Assembly (NCBI RefSeq): GCF_963675965.1
Contig: NZ_OY780935.1
Coordinates: forward strand, 3,150,501-3,214,500
Direction: 5' to 3'
Origin: an uncultured Celeribacter sp.
GTDB lineage: Bacteria; Pseudomonadota; Alphaproteobacteria; Rhodobacterales; Rhodobacteraceae
Length of the DNA stretch: 64,000 nt
Made by a program: the position numbers and the translations under genes. The notes below the pieces were generated by a model. It was given only the letters and a program-made list of their open reading frames with translations, did no database searches and was not told the DNA's origin. This document shows positions 9,118 to 17,511 of the stretch, in pieces. Numbering within the stretch: position 1 is the first letter of the stretch; every line of letters starts with the position of its first letter.

Positions 9118-9288
9118 GGAATTATGTATGATTTTACCCTTTTTATCGAACAATTCAACAAGCATATAGCGCTCATGATTTTCAGGATCACAGGGCGGTC
9201 GCCAACGCACAAGCTCATAGGCGGCGCGGTACCTGGCCTGGTTCGGATAACCGCGTAAGCGCAATCCCAACCGGACTTCCCCGGGCAA
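9076..9288 (-). CDS. Possible small hypothetical protein (or gene remnant)
   Basis: This 70-codon minus-strand frame has a protein-like composition: aromatic and charged residues, with segments such as YELVRWRPPCDPENHERYM and VELFDKKGKIIHNSGHF, and a run of codons much richer in A/T than the neighbours. The only start near its beginning is TTG 9288; the frame stays open further upstream, across the start of the decarboxylase gene, and I see no clear ribosome-binding site. I do not recognise a family. It could be a small horizontally acquired gene, the tail of a decayed gene, or chance. It otherwise fills the 329-bp spacer between the Lrp and decarboxylase genes. Confidence 0.35.
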   Translation of the reverse strand: MPGEVRLGLRLRGYPNQARYRAAYELVRWRPPCDPENHERYMLVELFDKKGKIIHNSGHFNEKFGQIYIP

Positions 9289-9324
9289 GATGTGGCTGCG
9301 CTCTGTTGGTAAAGGACATGACCA

Positions 9325-10467
9325 ATGGGGCTCTCAAAAACCATCTGGGCAACGCCCAGCGAATACCTGCGCACCCATGCCCCGGAACACCCGGTGCTGT
9401 TTTTCTCTCCTGCGATCCTGCAAGCGACCGCCCGTCGTTTCATCAAAGGGTTTCCGGGGCTTGTCACCTATGCGGTGAAATCCAACCCGGATGAAGAAGT
9501 GCTGGCAAACCTCGTTGCTGCAGGCGTCAAAGGCTTTGATGTGGCTTCTCCGGTCGAGATGGACACCATTGCCCGCATCGCTCCGGGTGCCGCCATGCAT
9601 TACAACAACCCGGTCCGCTCGCGCAGCGAGATCCTGCATGCCGTCAAAATGGGTGTGAGATCCTATTCCGTCGACAGCCATTCTGAGCTGGTGAAGCTGG
9701 GTCAACTGGTTCCCGCCGATGGGGTCGAGATTTCCGTGCGCTTCAAATTGCCGGTCGAGGGCGCTGCTTACAACTTTGGCGCCAAATTCGGGGCCACCGT
9801 TGATCAGGCTGCCGAACTACTTCTGCTGGCGTCGCAGCTGGGTTTTACGCCGTCGCTGACCTTCCACCCGGGCACCCAGTGCACCGATCCGCATGCGTGG
9901 GACAAATACATCCGTGCGGCAGCAGAGATCGCCCGCATGGCCGATGTCAAAATCGCGCGTCTCAACGTTGGTGGCGGCTTTCCGTCCCATCGTCTGAACG
10001 AAGTCGTGCCGCAGCTTGAGCCGACTTTCGATCTGATCGGTCGTGTCGCGCGTGAGGCCTTTGGCGATGACCTGCCGGCGCTGGTGTGTGAGCCGGGCCG
10101 TGGGCTGGTGGCAGAAAGCTACAGCCTTGTGACCCGCGTCAAAGCAATCCGCGACGACGCGCATGTGTTCCTGAACGACGGTGTCTATGGCGGTCTGTCC
10201 GAGCTGCACCTCATCGGTGTCATCGACCGTATCGGCGTGTTCGGTCCGCAGGGGATAAAGCGCGAAGGTGAGCCGGTCTATCGCACCGTCTTCGGCCCGA
10301 CCTGTGACAGCCTCGACAAGCTGCCGTCAGAACTGGGGTTCCCGGCGACGATGGAAGAAGAAGACCACGTGATCTTCTACGGTCTCGGCGCATACTCGGT
10401 CGCCACGGCGACCAAGTTCAACGGTTTTGGCCAGATCACCGTGGAAACGGTGCAGCGCCATATCTGA
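9325..10467 (+). CDS. Type III PLP-dependent decarboxylase, probably ornithine decarboxylase
   Basis: A 380-residue alanine-racemase-fold decarboxylase of the ODC/DapDC group. The PLP lysine is in YAVKSN (Lys52), the phosphate/PLP loop is CEPGRGLVAES, and FGPTCDSLDKL near residue 320 has the catalytic cysteine context of eukaryotic-type ornithine decarboxylases (GPTCD-x-LD). It would make putrescine from ornithine; lysine/ornithine dual use is also known in alphaproteobacteria. An AAAGGAC site at 9311-9317 fits ATG 9325; the ATG at 9318 is out of frame. Divergent from an Lrp regulator and followed by a strong terminator, so it is monocistronic. Confidence 0.88.
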   Translation: MGLSKTIWATPSEYLRTHAPEHPVLFFSPAILQATARRFIKGFPGLVTYAVKSNPDEEVLANLVAAGVKGFDVASPVEMDTIARIAPGAAMHYNNPVRSRSEILHAVKMGVRSYSVDSHSELVKLGQLVPADGVEISVRFKLPVEGAAYNFGAKFGATVDQAAELLLLASQLGFTPSLTFHPGTQCTDPHAWDKYIRAAAEIARMADVKIARLNVGGGFPSHRLNEVVPQLEPTFDLIGRVAREAFGDDLPALVCEPGRGLVAESYSLVTRVKAIRDDAHVFLNDGVYGGLSELHLIGVIDRIGVFGPQGIKREGEPVYRTVFGPTCDSLDKLPSELGFPATMEEEDHVIFYGLGAYSVATATKFNGFGQITVETVQRHI

Positions 10468-10548
10468 TCGTCGCGCCTGAGGTCACGCGCGCCGTTCGGG
10501 CCGAATGTCCCGGTCCGACAGTGCCGCCGTGGTTCAATGCTGTGACGC

Positions 10549-10590
10549 AAAGTCCCCTCCCTGTCAAAGGGAGGGGACTTTTCATTTTTT
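10549..10590 (+). terminator. Rho-independent terminator after the decarboxylase gene
   Basis: A perfect 13-bp stem (AAAGTCCCCTCCC at 10549-10561, GGGAGGGGACTTT at 10569-10581) with a seven-base loop, followed by a T-rich tract. It ends about 10 bp before the next ATG. Confidence 0.88.
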
Positions 10591-10601
10591 CGTGCTAACT
10601 C

Positions 10602-11666
10602 ATGGGTATGGACCAGCACAAAGGCCTGTTCGGCCACCTGTCTCACCTGTTCAGATTCCGCCAGCGGGTGCGCACCTCCGGGGGGCACCATTCGCGCGGT
10701 CCGCTCACCCATGTGATCCTGATGGACGGCACGCTGTCCTCTCTTGAGGCGGGAATGGAGACCAACACGGGGCTGGCCTACAAACTCTGCGCCGAGGTCG
10801 CGCAGGAGGCCAATATGCTGGTACGCTATGAGGCCGGGATTCAGTGGAACAGCTGGCGTGACACGATGGATGTGATTGAGGGGCGCGGCATCAACAATCA
10901 GATCCGTCGCGTCTATGGGGCGTTGGCTTCGCGCTATCGTCCCGGCGATCGGATTTTCCTGTTCGGCTATTCGCGCGGGGCCTATGCGGTGCGCTCGCTG
11001 GCGGGGTTGATCGATAAGATGGGTCTGCTGCGCTCCGAAGAGGCGACCGAACGCAACGTGCGCACGGCCTATCGTCACTACCAGACCTTGCCAGAGCATT
11101 CCGCAGCGCGGCGGTTCAAGGCGACCTATTGCCATGCGGAAACGCCGATTGCGTTTCTTGGGGTCTGGGACACGGTGGCGGCGCTGGGGCTGCATATGCC
11201 TGTGGTCTGGCGCTATTCCTCGGTGTTCCATGAATTTCACGACCTTTGGCCTGCGCCTTGCGTGGCCGCCGCCTATCACGCGCTGGCCCATGACGAACGG
11301 CGCACGGCCTATGCTCCGGTCATGTTTGAAACCAATCCCAACGTTCCCGGCCAGCGTCTGCAACAGATGTGGTTTCGGGGCACGCATGGCGATGTCGGCG
11401 GGCAGGTGGCGGGCTATAGCCCGGATCGCAAACTGTCGAATGCCGCGTTGGTCTGGATCCTCGACAAGGCCGAGGCGGCGGGGCTGGAGCTGCCCAAAGG
11501 CTGGCGGATGCGCTATCTGGCTGACCCGCATGGGGCGTCCATCGGAATGAACAGCGGGTGGGGCAAGTTCTTTCTGTTGCGCTCCGATCGCGTGGTGGGG
11601 GCTGATACATCAGAGATCCTGCACCCCTCCGTGACGATGGACGAGGCTGCCGTCAGGCGGCGGTGA
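10602..11666 (+). CDS. DUF2235 family alpha/beta hydrolase (Tle1-like fold)
   Basis: A 354-residue protein of the DUF2235 family. The nucleophile elbow GYSRGAYAVRSL (Ser124) is clear, and HGDVGG with a later Asp/His can complete the triad. This fold is shared with type VI secretion phospholipases of the Tle1 group, but no vgrG, hcp or immunity gene is nearby and there is no signal peptide, so a housekeeping cytoplasmic hydrolase is more likely. The 3' end overlaps the convergent metF gene by 14 bp. Substrate unknown. Confidence 0.82.
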   Translation: MGMDQHKGLFGHLSHLFRFRQRVRTSGGHHSRGPLTHVILMDGTLSSLEAGMETNTGLAYKLCAEVAQEANMLVRYEAGIQWNSWRDTMDVIEGRGINNQIRRVYGALASRYRPGDRIFLFGYSRGAYAVRSLAGLIDKMGLLRSEEATERNVRTAYRHYQTLPEHSAARRFKATYCHAETPIAFLGVWDTVAALGLHMPVVWRYSSVFHEFHDLWPAPCVAAAYHALAHDERRTAYAPVMFETNPNVPGQRLQQMWFRGTHGDVGGQVAGYSPDRKLSNAALVWILDKAEAAGLELPKGWRMRYLADPHGASIGMNSGWGKFFLLRSDRVVGADTSEILHPSVTMDEAAVRRR

Positions 11667-12507
11667 CGCCCAGATTGGCACAGACCGCCTTGGTCAGCGT
11701 CGGACGGTTCAGCGTGTAAAAATGCAGGTCTTCCACCCCTTCCGCGATCAGGGAGTCGCACAGGCCGGTGCACAGATCGATGGCCAGGCTTTGGTGATCG
11801 TCCGAGGTGTCGAAAGCCGCGCCGTAGCGGTCGGGCAGGGGCGTGCCGCAGGTGGCGGCGAATTTCTGTACGCCCTTCCAACTGGTGATCGGCAGAATGC
11901 CGGGGATGATCTGGCCGGAGATCCCCGCCTTGGCGCAGCGATCGCGGAAGCGAAAGAAGGTATCTGGATCGAAAAAGAACTGGGTGATCGCTGAATCCGC
12001 GCCCGCTTCGAATTTCTGTTTCAGCCATGTAATGTCGGAGGTGTCGTCGAGCGCATCGGGATGCGGGTCTGGATAGGCGCCGACACGGATCTTGAAATCC
12101 CCGGTCTCTTTCAGTGCGGCGATCAGTTCTGCGGAATGGGCGAAGCCGCCGGACGCCGGGGTGAATTTGCCCTCGCCCTTGGGCGGATCGCCCCGCAGGG
12201 CCACGATTTCGGAGACGCCTGCGGCCTTGTAGCTTTGGGCGATGGCGAGGGTTTCCTCGCGGGTGGCATTCACGCAAGTCAGATGTGCGGCGACATTCCA
12301 GCCGTATTTCCGGTGCAGCAAAGCGACCGCATCATGGGTCAGCTCACGGGTGGTGCCCCCCGCGCCATAGGTCACAGACACGAACTCCGGCGACATATCG
12401 CCCAGAACCTGCAGCGTCTCAAAGAGACTGAAACAGGCCTCCATGTTCTTGGGCGGGAAAAATTCGAATGAGATTTTCGGGGCCGAAGCGTTGGGGGCCT
12501 GGGTCAT
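11653..12507 (-). CDS. metF: 5,10-methylenetetrahydrofolate reductase
   Basis: A 284-residue FAD-dependent reductase producing 5-methyl-tetrahydrofolate for methionine synthesis. The N-terminal SFEFFPPKN (catalytic Glu), VSVTYGAGG and HLTCVN strands, ALRGDPP, and ITQFFFDPD match bacterial MetF throughout, and length is normal. It is divergent from a MetR-type LysR regulator with a 94-bp intergenic region containing a MetR-like site, which strongly suggests homocysteine-responsive control. Its 3' end overlaps the DUF2235 gene by 14 bp on the opposite strand. Confidence 0.96.
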   Translation of the reverse strand: MTQAPNASAPKISFEFFPPKNMEACFSLFETLQVLGDMSPEFVSVTYGAGGTTRELTHDAVALLHRKYGWNVAAHLTCVNATREETLAIAQSYKAAGVSEIVALRGDPPKGEGKFTPASGGFAHSAELIAALKETGDFKIRVGAYPDPHPDALDDTSDITWLKQKFEAGADSAITQFFFDPDTFFRFRDRCAKAGISGQIIPGILPITSWKGVQKFAATCGTPLPDRYGAAFDTSDDHQSLAIDLCTGLCDSLIAEGVEDLHFYTLNRPTLTKAVCANLGVTAA

Positions 12508-12555
12508 GCGGATGTCCTCGTCAGATTGGCGGCCCTTGTTTCACAGGGCACCATG

Positions 12556-12577
12556 TGAGACAAATTCATAATTCTCA
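12556..12577. promoter_or_regulatory. Putative MetR operator in the metF-metR intergenic region
   Basis: TGAG-ACAAA-TTCA at 12556-12568 differs at one base from the known MetR consensus TGAA-N5-TTCA. An overlapping inverted repeat, TGAGA at 12556-12560 and TCTCA at 12573-12577, adds symmetry. Position between the divergent starts fits control of both genes. Confidence 0.5.
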
Positions 12578-12601
12578 AGATCAACATGAGCGCCTTTCAC
12601 A

Positions 12602-13507
12602 ATGCATCTCGAATTCCGTCATCTGCGCACGATCAAGGCGATCCACGAAGAAGGCGGGCTGGCGCGCGCTGCCGACCGTTTGAACATCACCCAATCGGCC
12701 CTGTCGCATCAGGTCAAGGGGCTCGAAGATCAGGCCGGTGTGGAGCTTTTCGTGCGCCGCTCCAAACCGCTGAAACTGTCGGCGGCGGGCATGAAGCTGC
12801 TGGGCCTGGCCGAAGATGTTCTGCCCAAGGTCGAAGCGCTGGAGGCGGAGTTTCGCGGCATCGAAGACGGCACGGTCGGACGGCTTCACATCGCCATGGA
12901 ATGCCATGCCTGTTTTGACTGGCTGTTTCCGGTCCTGCATCTGTTTCGCAAGGCCTGGCCGGAGGTGGATGTCGATATTCGCCAGCGTCTGGCCTTCGGC
13001 GCGCTTCCGGCGTTGCAACGTGAGGAAATCGATCTGGTGATTTCCTCCGACCCCGAGGACCTGCCGGGGGTGCAGTTCATTCCGCTGTTTGATTACGCGC
13101 CGATGTGCGTCATGGCCGCGAGCAATCCGCTGGCGCAAAAGGCTTTTGTCGAGGCCGGGGACTTCCGCGATCAGACCCTGATCACCTATCCGATGGACCG
13201 GGCGCGGCTGGACGTCTTCAAAACGCTTTTGACCCCGGCGGGAGTCGCGCCGGCTTCGGTGCGGCAGGTGGAACTGACCGATGTAATCCTGATGCTGGTG
13301 TCCGCCGGGCGCGGGGTGGCGGTTTTGCCCAACTGGGTGATGCGCGACATTCGCGACAATCCCGACTATGCGCTCAGACCTTTGACGGCGCAGGGCGTGA
13401 CGCGCCGCATGTATGCCGCCGTGCGCAGCGAGGATGCGACCAAGCCCTATATGGCGCATGTCTTGCGCATCGCCAAAACCGAGGCGGTGAAGCTGCAACG
13501 CGGCTGA
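12602..13507 (+). CDS. metR: LysR-type regulator, MetR-like
   Basis: A 301-residue LysR regulator. Its N-terminal HTH (HLRTIKAIHEEGGLARAADRL, then LNITQSALSHQVKGLE) and its co-inducer domain, including AMECHACFDWLFPVL, closely follow MetR, the homocysteine-responsive activator of methionine genes. Divergence from metF confirms the role by context. No strong ribosome-binding site precedes ATG 12602, but homology to LysR N-termini begins there. Confidence 0.88.
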   Translation: MHLEFRHLRTIKAIHEEGGLARAADRLNITQSALSHQVKGLEDQAGVELFVRRSKPLKLSAAGMKLLGLAEDVLPKVEALEAEFRGIEDGTVGRLHIAMECHACFDWLFPVLHLFRKAWPEVDVDIRQRLAFGALPALQREEIDLVISSDPEDLPGVQFIPLFDYAPMCVMAASNPLAQKAFVEAGDFRDQTLITYPMDRARLDVFKTLLTPAGVAPASVRQVELTDVILMLVSAGRGVAVLPNWVMRDIRDNPDYALRPLTAQGVTRRMYAAVRSEDATKPYMAHVLRIAKTEAVKLQRG

Positions 13508-13618
13508 CGTCGCGCGCCGTCGGATGGTTTTTGCAAAACTTTCCCGCGGACCCTTGGCAGGGCGGGCTTGGCGGCGTATACGCCCGGTTTGAACATCTTC
13601 TCTTCGGAGCCCGGACCC

Positions 13619-14407
13619 ATGCAAGGCAGTGCCAATCTTAACGTCATGATCAAGGCCGCGCGCAGCGCTGGTCGTTCTTTGGTGAAAGACTTCCGCGAAG
13701 TCGAAAACCTGCAGGTGTCGTCGAAAGGCGCGGGCGATTTCGTGTCGCGCGCCGACATTCGCGCCGAAGAGATCATCCGCGACATGCTGATGGAAGCCCG
13801 CCCGACCTACGGCTGGCTCGGTGAGGAAAGCAAACCCGTCGAGGGCAAGGACCCGACCCGTCGCTGGATCGTCGATCCGCTCGATGGCACGACGAACTAC
13901 CTGCACGGGCTGCCGCATTGGGCGATTTCCATCGCGCTGGAACATAAGGGTGAAATCGTCTCCGGCGTTGTTTTCGATCCGGCCAAGAGCGAATTGTTCT
14001 GGGCGGAAAAGGGCAATGGGGCTTGGATGAACGACACGCGTATTCGGGTGTCTGATCGTTCCAAAATGATCGAATCCATCTTTGCGACAGGCCTGCCGTT
14101 CGGCGGGCGTGCCGATCTGCCGGAAACCTTGCGCGATCTGGCGCGGCTTTTGCCCGCCACTGCCGGGGTGCGTCGCTGGGGCGCGGCGGCTCTGGATCTC
14201 GCTTATGTCGCGGCGGGACGCTATGAGGGCTTCTGGGAACGCCGGTTGAACGCCTGGGACATGGCGGCGGGGATGCTGATCGTCAAAGAGGCCGGTGGCT
14301 TGGTCGAACCGATCCACCCCGAAGGCAATGCTCTGGAAGACGGTGAAATCATCTGCGGCAACGAGGCGCTGTTTGATCGCTTTACCACGGTGATCCGGTC
14401 TGCCTGA
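13619..14407 (+). CDS. Inositol monophosphatase family protein (SuhB-like)
   Basis: A 262-residue Mg-dependent phosphatase. Metal-binding motifs are complete: GEES (near residue 65), DPLDGTTNYLHG (about 86-97) and WDMAAGMLIVKEAGG near 215. ATG 13619, giving MQGSANLNVMIKAAR, has a GGAG site at 13605-13608 and starts where SuhB homologues start; the frame is open 17 codons further upstream. It could hydrolyse inositol-1-phosphate or act as SuhB, a known partner of rRNA transcription complexes. It follows metR but with 111 bp between, probably independently transcribed. Confidence 0.9.
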   Translation: MQGSANLNVMIKAARSAGRSLVKDFREVENLQVSSKGAGDFVSRADIRAEEIIRDMLMEARPTYGWLGEESKPVEGKDPTRRWIVDPLDGTTNYLHGLPHWAISIALEHKGEIVSGVVFDPAKSELFWAEKGNGAWMNDTRIRVSDRSKMIESIFATGLPFGGRADLPETLRDLARLLPATAGVRRWGAAALDLAYVAAGRYEGFWERRLNAWDMAAGMLIVKEAGGLVEPIHPEGNALEDGEIICGNEALFDRFTTVIRSA

Positions 14408-14447
14408 CACCGGAGCGGCTTCCAAACACATGTGTATCGCTGGAAAT

Positions 14448-14470
14448 GGGCCGCCACGTGCGGCCCTATT
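14448..14470 (+). terminator. Possible hairpin terminator after the SuhB-like gene
   Basis: GGGCCGC (14448-14454) pairs with GCGGCCC (14460-14466) around a five-base loop, followed by TATTT. The T-tract is weak and the hairpin overlaps the stop codon of the convergent rhomboid gene, so the call is tentative. Confidence 0.4.
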
Positions 14471-15212
14471 TGCGTTTGCGGCGCACCACGGGGACCGGCG
14501 TGTGGATCACGCGGTAGTTGGTCTGACGATGTGGCGGGCGGCCTGCGGTGCGCGCCCAGAAACGGCTGCCACCGCGGCGTCGCCACAGCGGATAGGTCAG
14601 GACCAGCCCCGCCAGAAATCCGCCGACATGAGCCAGATAGGCGACACCGGCGCCACCGGTTGATCCCAGTTCGCCAAGCAGTTGCAGTAGGAACCACAGC
14701 CCCAGAATGATCCAGGCGGGCAGGGGGATCACCTTGAAAAAGATGATGAAAATGAACAAGACATCGACACGGGCGCGCGGGAATAGCAGCATGTAACCAC
14801 CCAGAACCCCGGCGATTGCGCCTGAGGCACCGACCATGGGCACTCGGGAGCCGGGATCTGCGATATACTGTGCGAATGCGGCGGCCATGCCGCATGCCAG
14901 ATAGAACATCAGGAACCGAAAGGGTCCCATTTCGTCTTCCATATTGTCGCCGAAAATCCACAGAAACAGCATATTGCCTGCGATATGCATCAGCCCGCCA
15001 TGCATGAACATGGCGCTGAACACCGTGTCATAGCCCTGACCGGCAGAGATGCGCGCGGGAATGAAGGCCCAATTGGCAAAGACAGAAGCCAGCGCCCGGT
15101 CGTCGCCGAAGCTGGGCAGCATGGCCAGAAAGACCGCAAGGTTCACCGCAATGAGCCCATAGGTTACCAGCGCGGGACGTCGGGACGGATTATGATCGCG
15201 TAAGGGAAACAT
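14466..15212 (-). CDS. Rhomboid family intramembrane serine protease
   Basis: A 248-residue polytopic membrane protein with six or so hydrophobic segments. The catalytic dyad is visible: Ser130 in GASGAIAGVLGGY and His195 in AHVGGFLAG, and the HGGLMHIAGNMLFL stretch (71-84) is the conserved helix 2 signature. The C-terminal 40 residues are Arg-rich and cytoplasmic. ATG 15212 (MFPLRDHNP) is preferred over an upstream in-frame codon because rhomboids of this group start just before this segment. Cleaves transmembrane substrates in the inner membrane; targets unknown. Confidence 0.92.
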   Translation of the reverse strand: MFPLRDHNPSRRPALVTYGLIAVNLAVFLAMLPSFGDDRALASVFANWAFIPARISAGQGYDTVFSAMFMHGGLMHIAGNMLFLWIFGDNMEDEMGPFRFLMFYLACGMAAAFAQYIADPGSRVPMVGASGAIAGVLGGYMLLFPRARVDVLFIFIIFFKVIPLPAWIILGLWFLLQLLGELGSTGGAGVAYLAHVGGFLAGLVLTYPLWRRRGGSRFWARTAGRPPHRQTNYRVIHTPVPVVRRKRK

Positions 15213-15365
15213 GCGGATCACATTGGCGCGTGGGGGGCGAAGGTCAAGCTCCAAGCACAGCGGTTTGAACTTTTGTGGTAAGAGGCGGTGCTGGGGCGGC
15301 TGTCCCAACGTCGCATGGCCTTTACACGACCCTCGTGATCGCTATTGTCGCGTCACCCCATGAGG

Positions 15366-15453
15366 GCCCGCGTGGTGGAATGGTAGACACACGAGACTTA
15401 AAATCTCCTGGCCAGATATGGCCGTGCCGGTTCGAGTCCGGCCGCGGGTACCA
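15366..15453 (+). tRNA. tRNA-Leu (anticodon TAA)
   Basis: An 88-nt tRNA with a long variable arm. The acceptor stem GCCCGCG (15366-15372) pairs with CGCGGGT (15443-15449), discriminator A and encoded CCA end follow at 15450-15453. The anticodon loop CTTAAAA at 15397-15403 gives anticodon TAA (15399-15401), and the T arm GCCGG-TTCGAGT-CCGGC is perfect. The class II variable arm CTGGCCAGATATGGCCG supports leucine. Confidence 0.95.
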
Positions 15454-15507
15454 GCTTCTGACAGCATAATTCCGACAGCCTCCGTTCCATTTCGCAGTCA
15501 CAGTATG

Positions 15508-15540
15508 AAAAAACGCCCCGGCTTTGGCGGAGCGTTTTTT
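15508..15540. terminator. Bidirectional terminator between tRNA-Leu and metG
   Basis: AAAAAACGC at 15508-15516 pairs with GCGTTTTTT at 15532-15540, with a GC-rich interior. The runs of A and T at the two ends allow termination of both convergent transcripts. Confidence 0.75.
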
Positions 15541-15571
15541 CATGGCGGTTGGTTCGTGTGGGCAGGGCAGC

Positions 15572-17290
15572 TTAGTCGCGGGTGCCCGCAAAGCGTTCCT
15601 GCCATTCTTCACGCTGCTCGTCGGTGATCTTGGCAAAGAGGTTTTCCGGAACGCTAAAGCTGTGACCCGGCTGCAGGGCGGCCAGCGACTCTGTGACGTT
15701 TTCGGGCCAATCGAGACTGTCGAGCGCGAGCGCAGTTTGCAGTTTGCCCGCCGTGTCCGGGATAAACGGCGCTGAGAGACGGGCATACAGCCCGATGAGG
15801 TTTAGACCGAGCCGGACCTGCGCCGCAGCCTGTTCCGGGTCTTCCTTGAAGGTTGCCCAAGGCGCTGCCGATTGCAGGTATTCGTTGCCCGCCACCCAGA
15901 TGGCGCGCAGGGCCGTGGCCCCTTTACGCACGTCGATGGCATCCATATGGCTCTGATATTCTGCAACTTTCGCCGTCAGATCAGCCATAAGTGCCTCTTC
16001 CTGTGCACCATAGCTGCCACCTTCGGGCACGGATTCGGAGAATTTGGAACGGCAGAATTTGGTGATGCGCGAGACGAAATTGCCCAGCACATCGGCCAGA
16101 TCCTTGTTCACTGAAGACTGGAAGTTTTCCCAAGTGAACTCGCTGTCCGAGCTTTCCGGCGCGTGGCTCAGGAGCCACCAGCGCCAGTAATCGGCGGGCA
16201 GAATGGACAGCGCCTGATCCATGAACACGCCACGCCCGCGCGAGGTCGAGAACTGACCGCCATCGTAGTTGAGATAGTTGAACGATTTGATGTAATCGAC
16301 CATCTTCCAAGGCTCTTGCGACCCCAGCATGGTCACCGGGAAAGACAGCGTGTGAAACGGCACGTTGTCCTTGCCCATGAACTGGACATAACGCACGTCA
16401 TCGGCACCTTTGTCGGTGCGCCACCAGCGCTCCCACTCGGCATCACTTTTGCCTTGGGCGTCGGTCCATTCGTTGGCGCAGGCGATATATTCGATCGGTG
16501 CGTCGAACCAGACGTAGAACACCTTGCCTTCCATGCCCGGCCATGGGGTGTCGCCCTTTTGCACCGGCACGCCCCAGGACAGGTCACGGGTGATGCCGCG
16601 GTCCTGCAGCCCGTCGCCGTCGTTCAGCCATTTCCTGGCGATTGAGGTGGTGAGGATCGGCCAGTCGGCCTTGCTGTCGATCCAGTCGTTCAGCGCATCG
16701 CGCATTTTCGACTGGCGCAGGTACAGGTGTTTGGTGCTGCGCTGCTCCAGATCGGTGGCGCCGGAAATCGTCGAATGCGGGTTGATCAGATCAGTCGGAT
16801 CCAGCTGTTTGGTGCAATTGTCGCATTGGTCGCCGCGCGCACTGTCGTAGCCACAGTTGGGGCAGGTGCCCTCGATGTAGCGGTCTGGCAGGAAGCGCCC
16901 GTCGGTTTCGGAATAGACCTGGGTTTCCTCGACCTCTTCAATCAGGCCTTGGTCGGCGAGCACCTCTGCGAAATGCTGGGTCAACTTGCGGTTCTGGTCC
17001 GAGGACGAACGCCCGAAATGATCGAAGGACAGCCGGAACCCACGCGCGATCTCGGCTTGGACCTCATGCATCTCGGTGCAATATTCGGCCACCGGTTTGC
17101 CAGCCTTCTGGGCGGCGATTTCGGCGGGTGTGCCGTGTTCGTCGGTGGCGCAGAGGAACAGAACCTCATCGCCGCGGGCGCGCCGATACCTGGCGTAGAG
17201 ATCCGCGGGGAGCTGTGAGCCGACAAGGTTGCCGAGGTGCTTGATGCCATTGATATAGGGCAGGGCAGAGGTGATGAGCGTGCGTGCCAT
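15572..17290 (-). CDS. metG: Methionyl-tRNA synthetase
   Basis: A 572-residue class I synthetase charging tRNA-Met. It opens with TSALPYINGIKHLGNLVGS, the HIGH-type site (HLGN). A four-cysteine zinc knuckle (CPNCGYDSARGDQCDNC) lies near residue 145, and the ATP loop reads QFSTSRGRGVF near residue 330, a KMSKS variant with Thr replacing the middle Lys. The length fits the class without a C-terminal EMAP-like dimerisation domain. ATG 17290 (MARTLITSA) matches family N-termini; nine upstream in-frame residues are unsupported. Confidence 0.96.
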   Translation of the reverse strand: MARTLITSALPYINGIKHLGNLVGSQLPADLYARYRRARGDEVLFLCATDEHGTPAEIAAQKAGKPVAEYCTEMHEVQAEIARGFRLSFDHFGRSSSDQNRKLTQHFAEVLADQGLIEEVEETQVYSETDGRFLPDRYIEGTCPNCGYDSARGDQCDNCTKQLDPTDLINPHSTISGATDLEQRSTKHLYLRQSKMRDALNDWIDSKADWPILTTSIARKWLNDGDGLQDRGITRDLSWGVPVQKGDTPWPGMEGKVFYVWFDAPIEYIACANEWTDAQGKSDAEWERWWRTDKGADDVRYVQFMGKDNVPFHTLSFPVTMLGSQEPWKMVDYIKSFNYLNYDGGQFSTSRGRGVFMDQALSILPADYWRWWLLSHAPESSDSEFTWENFQSSVNKDLADVLGNFVSRITKFCRSKFSESVPEGGSYGAQEEALMADLTAKVAEYQSHMDAIDVRKGATALRAIWVAGNEYLQSAAPWATFKEDPEQAAAQVRLGLNLIGLYARLSAPFIPDTAGKLQTALALDSLDWPENVTESLAALQPGHSFSVPENLFAKITDEQREEWQERFAGTRD

Positions 17291-17445
17291 GTGCGTCGTC
17301 CGGTCCGTCCGTTGCAAAATCTTGCGATCTCTCTATCGCGACCGCGCGCAAAGAACCAGAGGGCAGCCTGCGGCGGAGGTGATTTCGTTGCGCCTCGGGG
17401 GCGATATGGCGATCCGTCTGCGCAGGCGTCGGGATCTGGCGGCAG

Positions 17446-17473
17446 AAAAAGACGCGCGGGTTGGCCGCGCGTC
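17446..17473 (-). terminator. Rho-independent terminator of the SDR gene
   Basis: GACGCGCGG at 17451-17459 pairs with CCGCGCGTC at 17465-17473 around GTTGG. AAAAA at 17446-17450 becomes a U-run on the minus strand, downstream of the short-chain dehydrogenase stop codon. Confidence 0.8.
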
Positions 17474-17511
17474 AGGTGGTCCACAAGGGACAGGGAGGAT
17501 GGGAGAAACGG

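Noticed and set aside
10602..11666. Type VI secretion effector with cognate immunity gene
   Set aside because: No vgrG, hcp, PAAR or immunity gene nearby; the only neighbours are metF and a decarboxylase gene.
12581..14431. 616-codon open frame on the minus strand opposite metR and the SuhB-like gene
   Set aside because: It is a GC-rich antisense shadow: the plus strand encodes two complete, recognisable proteins here, and the antisense translation has no motif and an Arg/His/Gln-rich composition.
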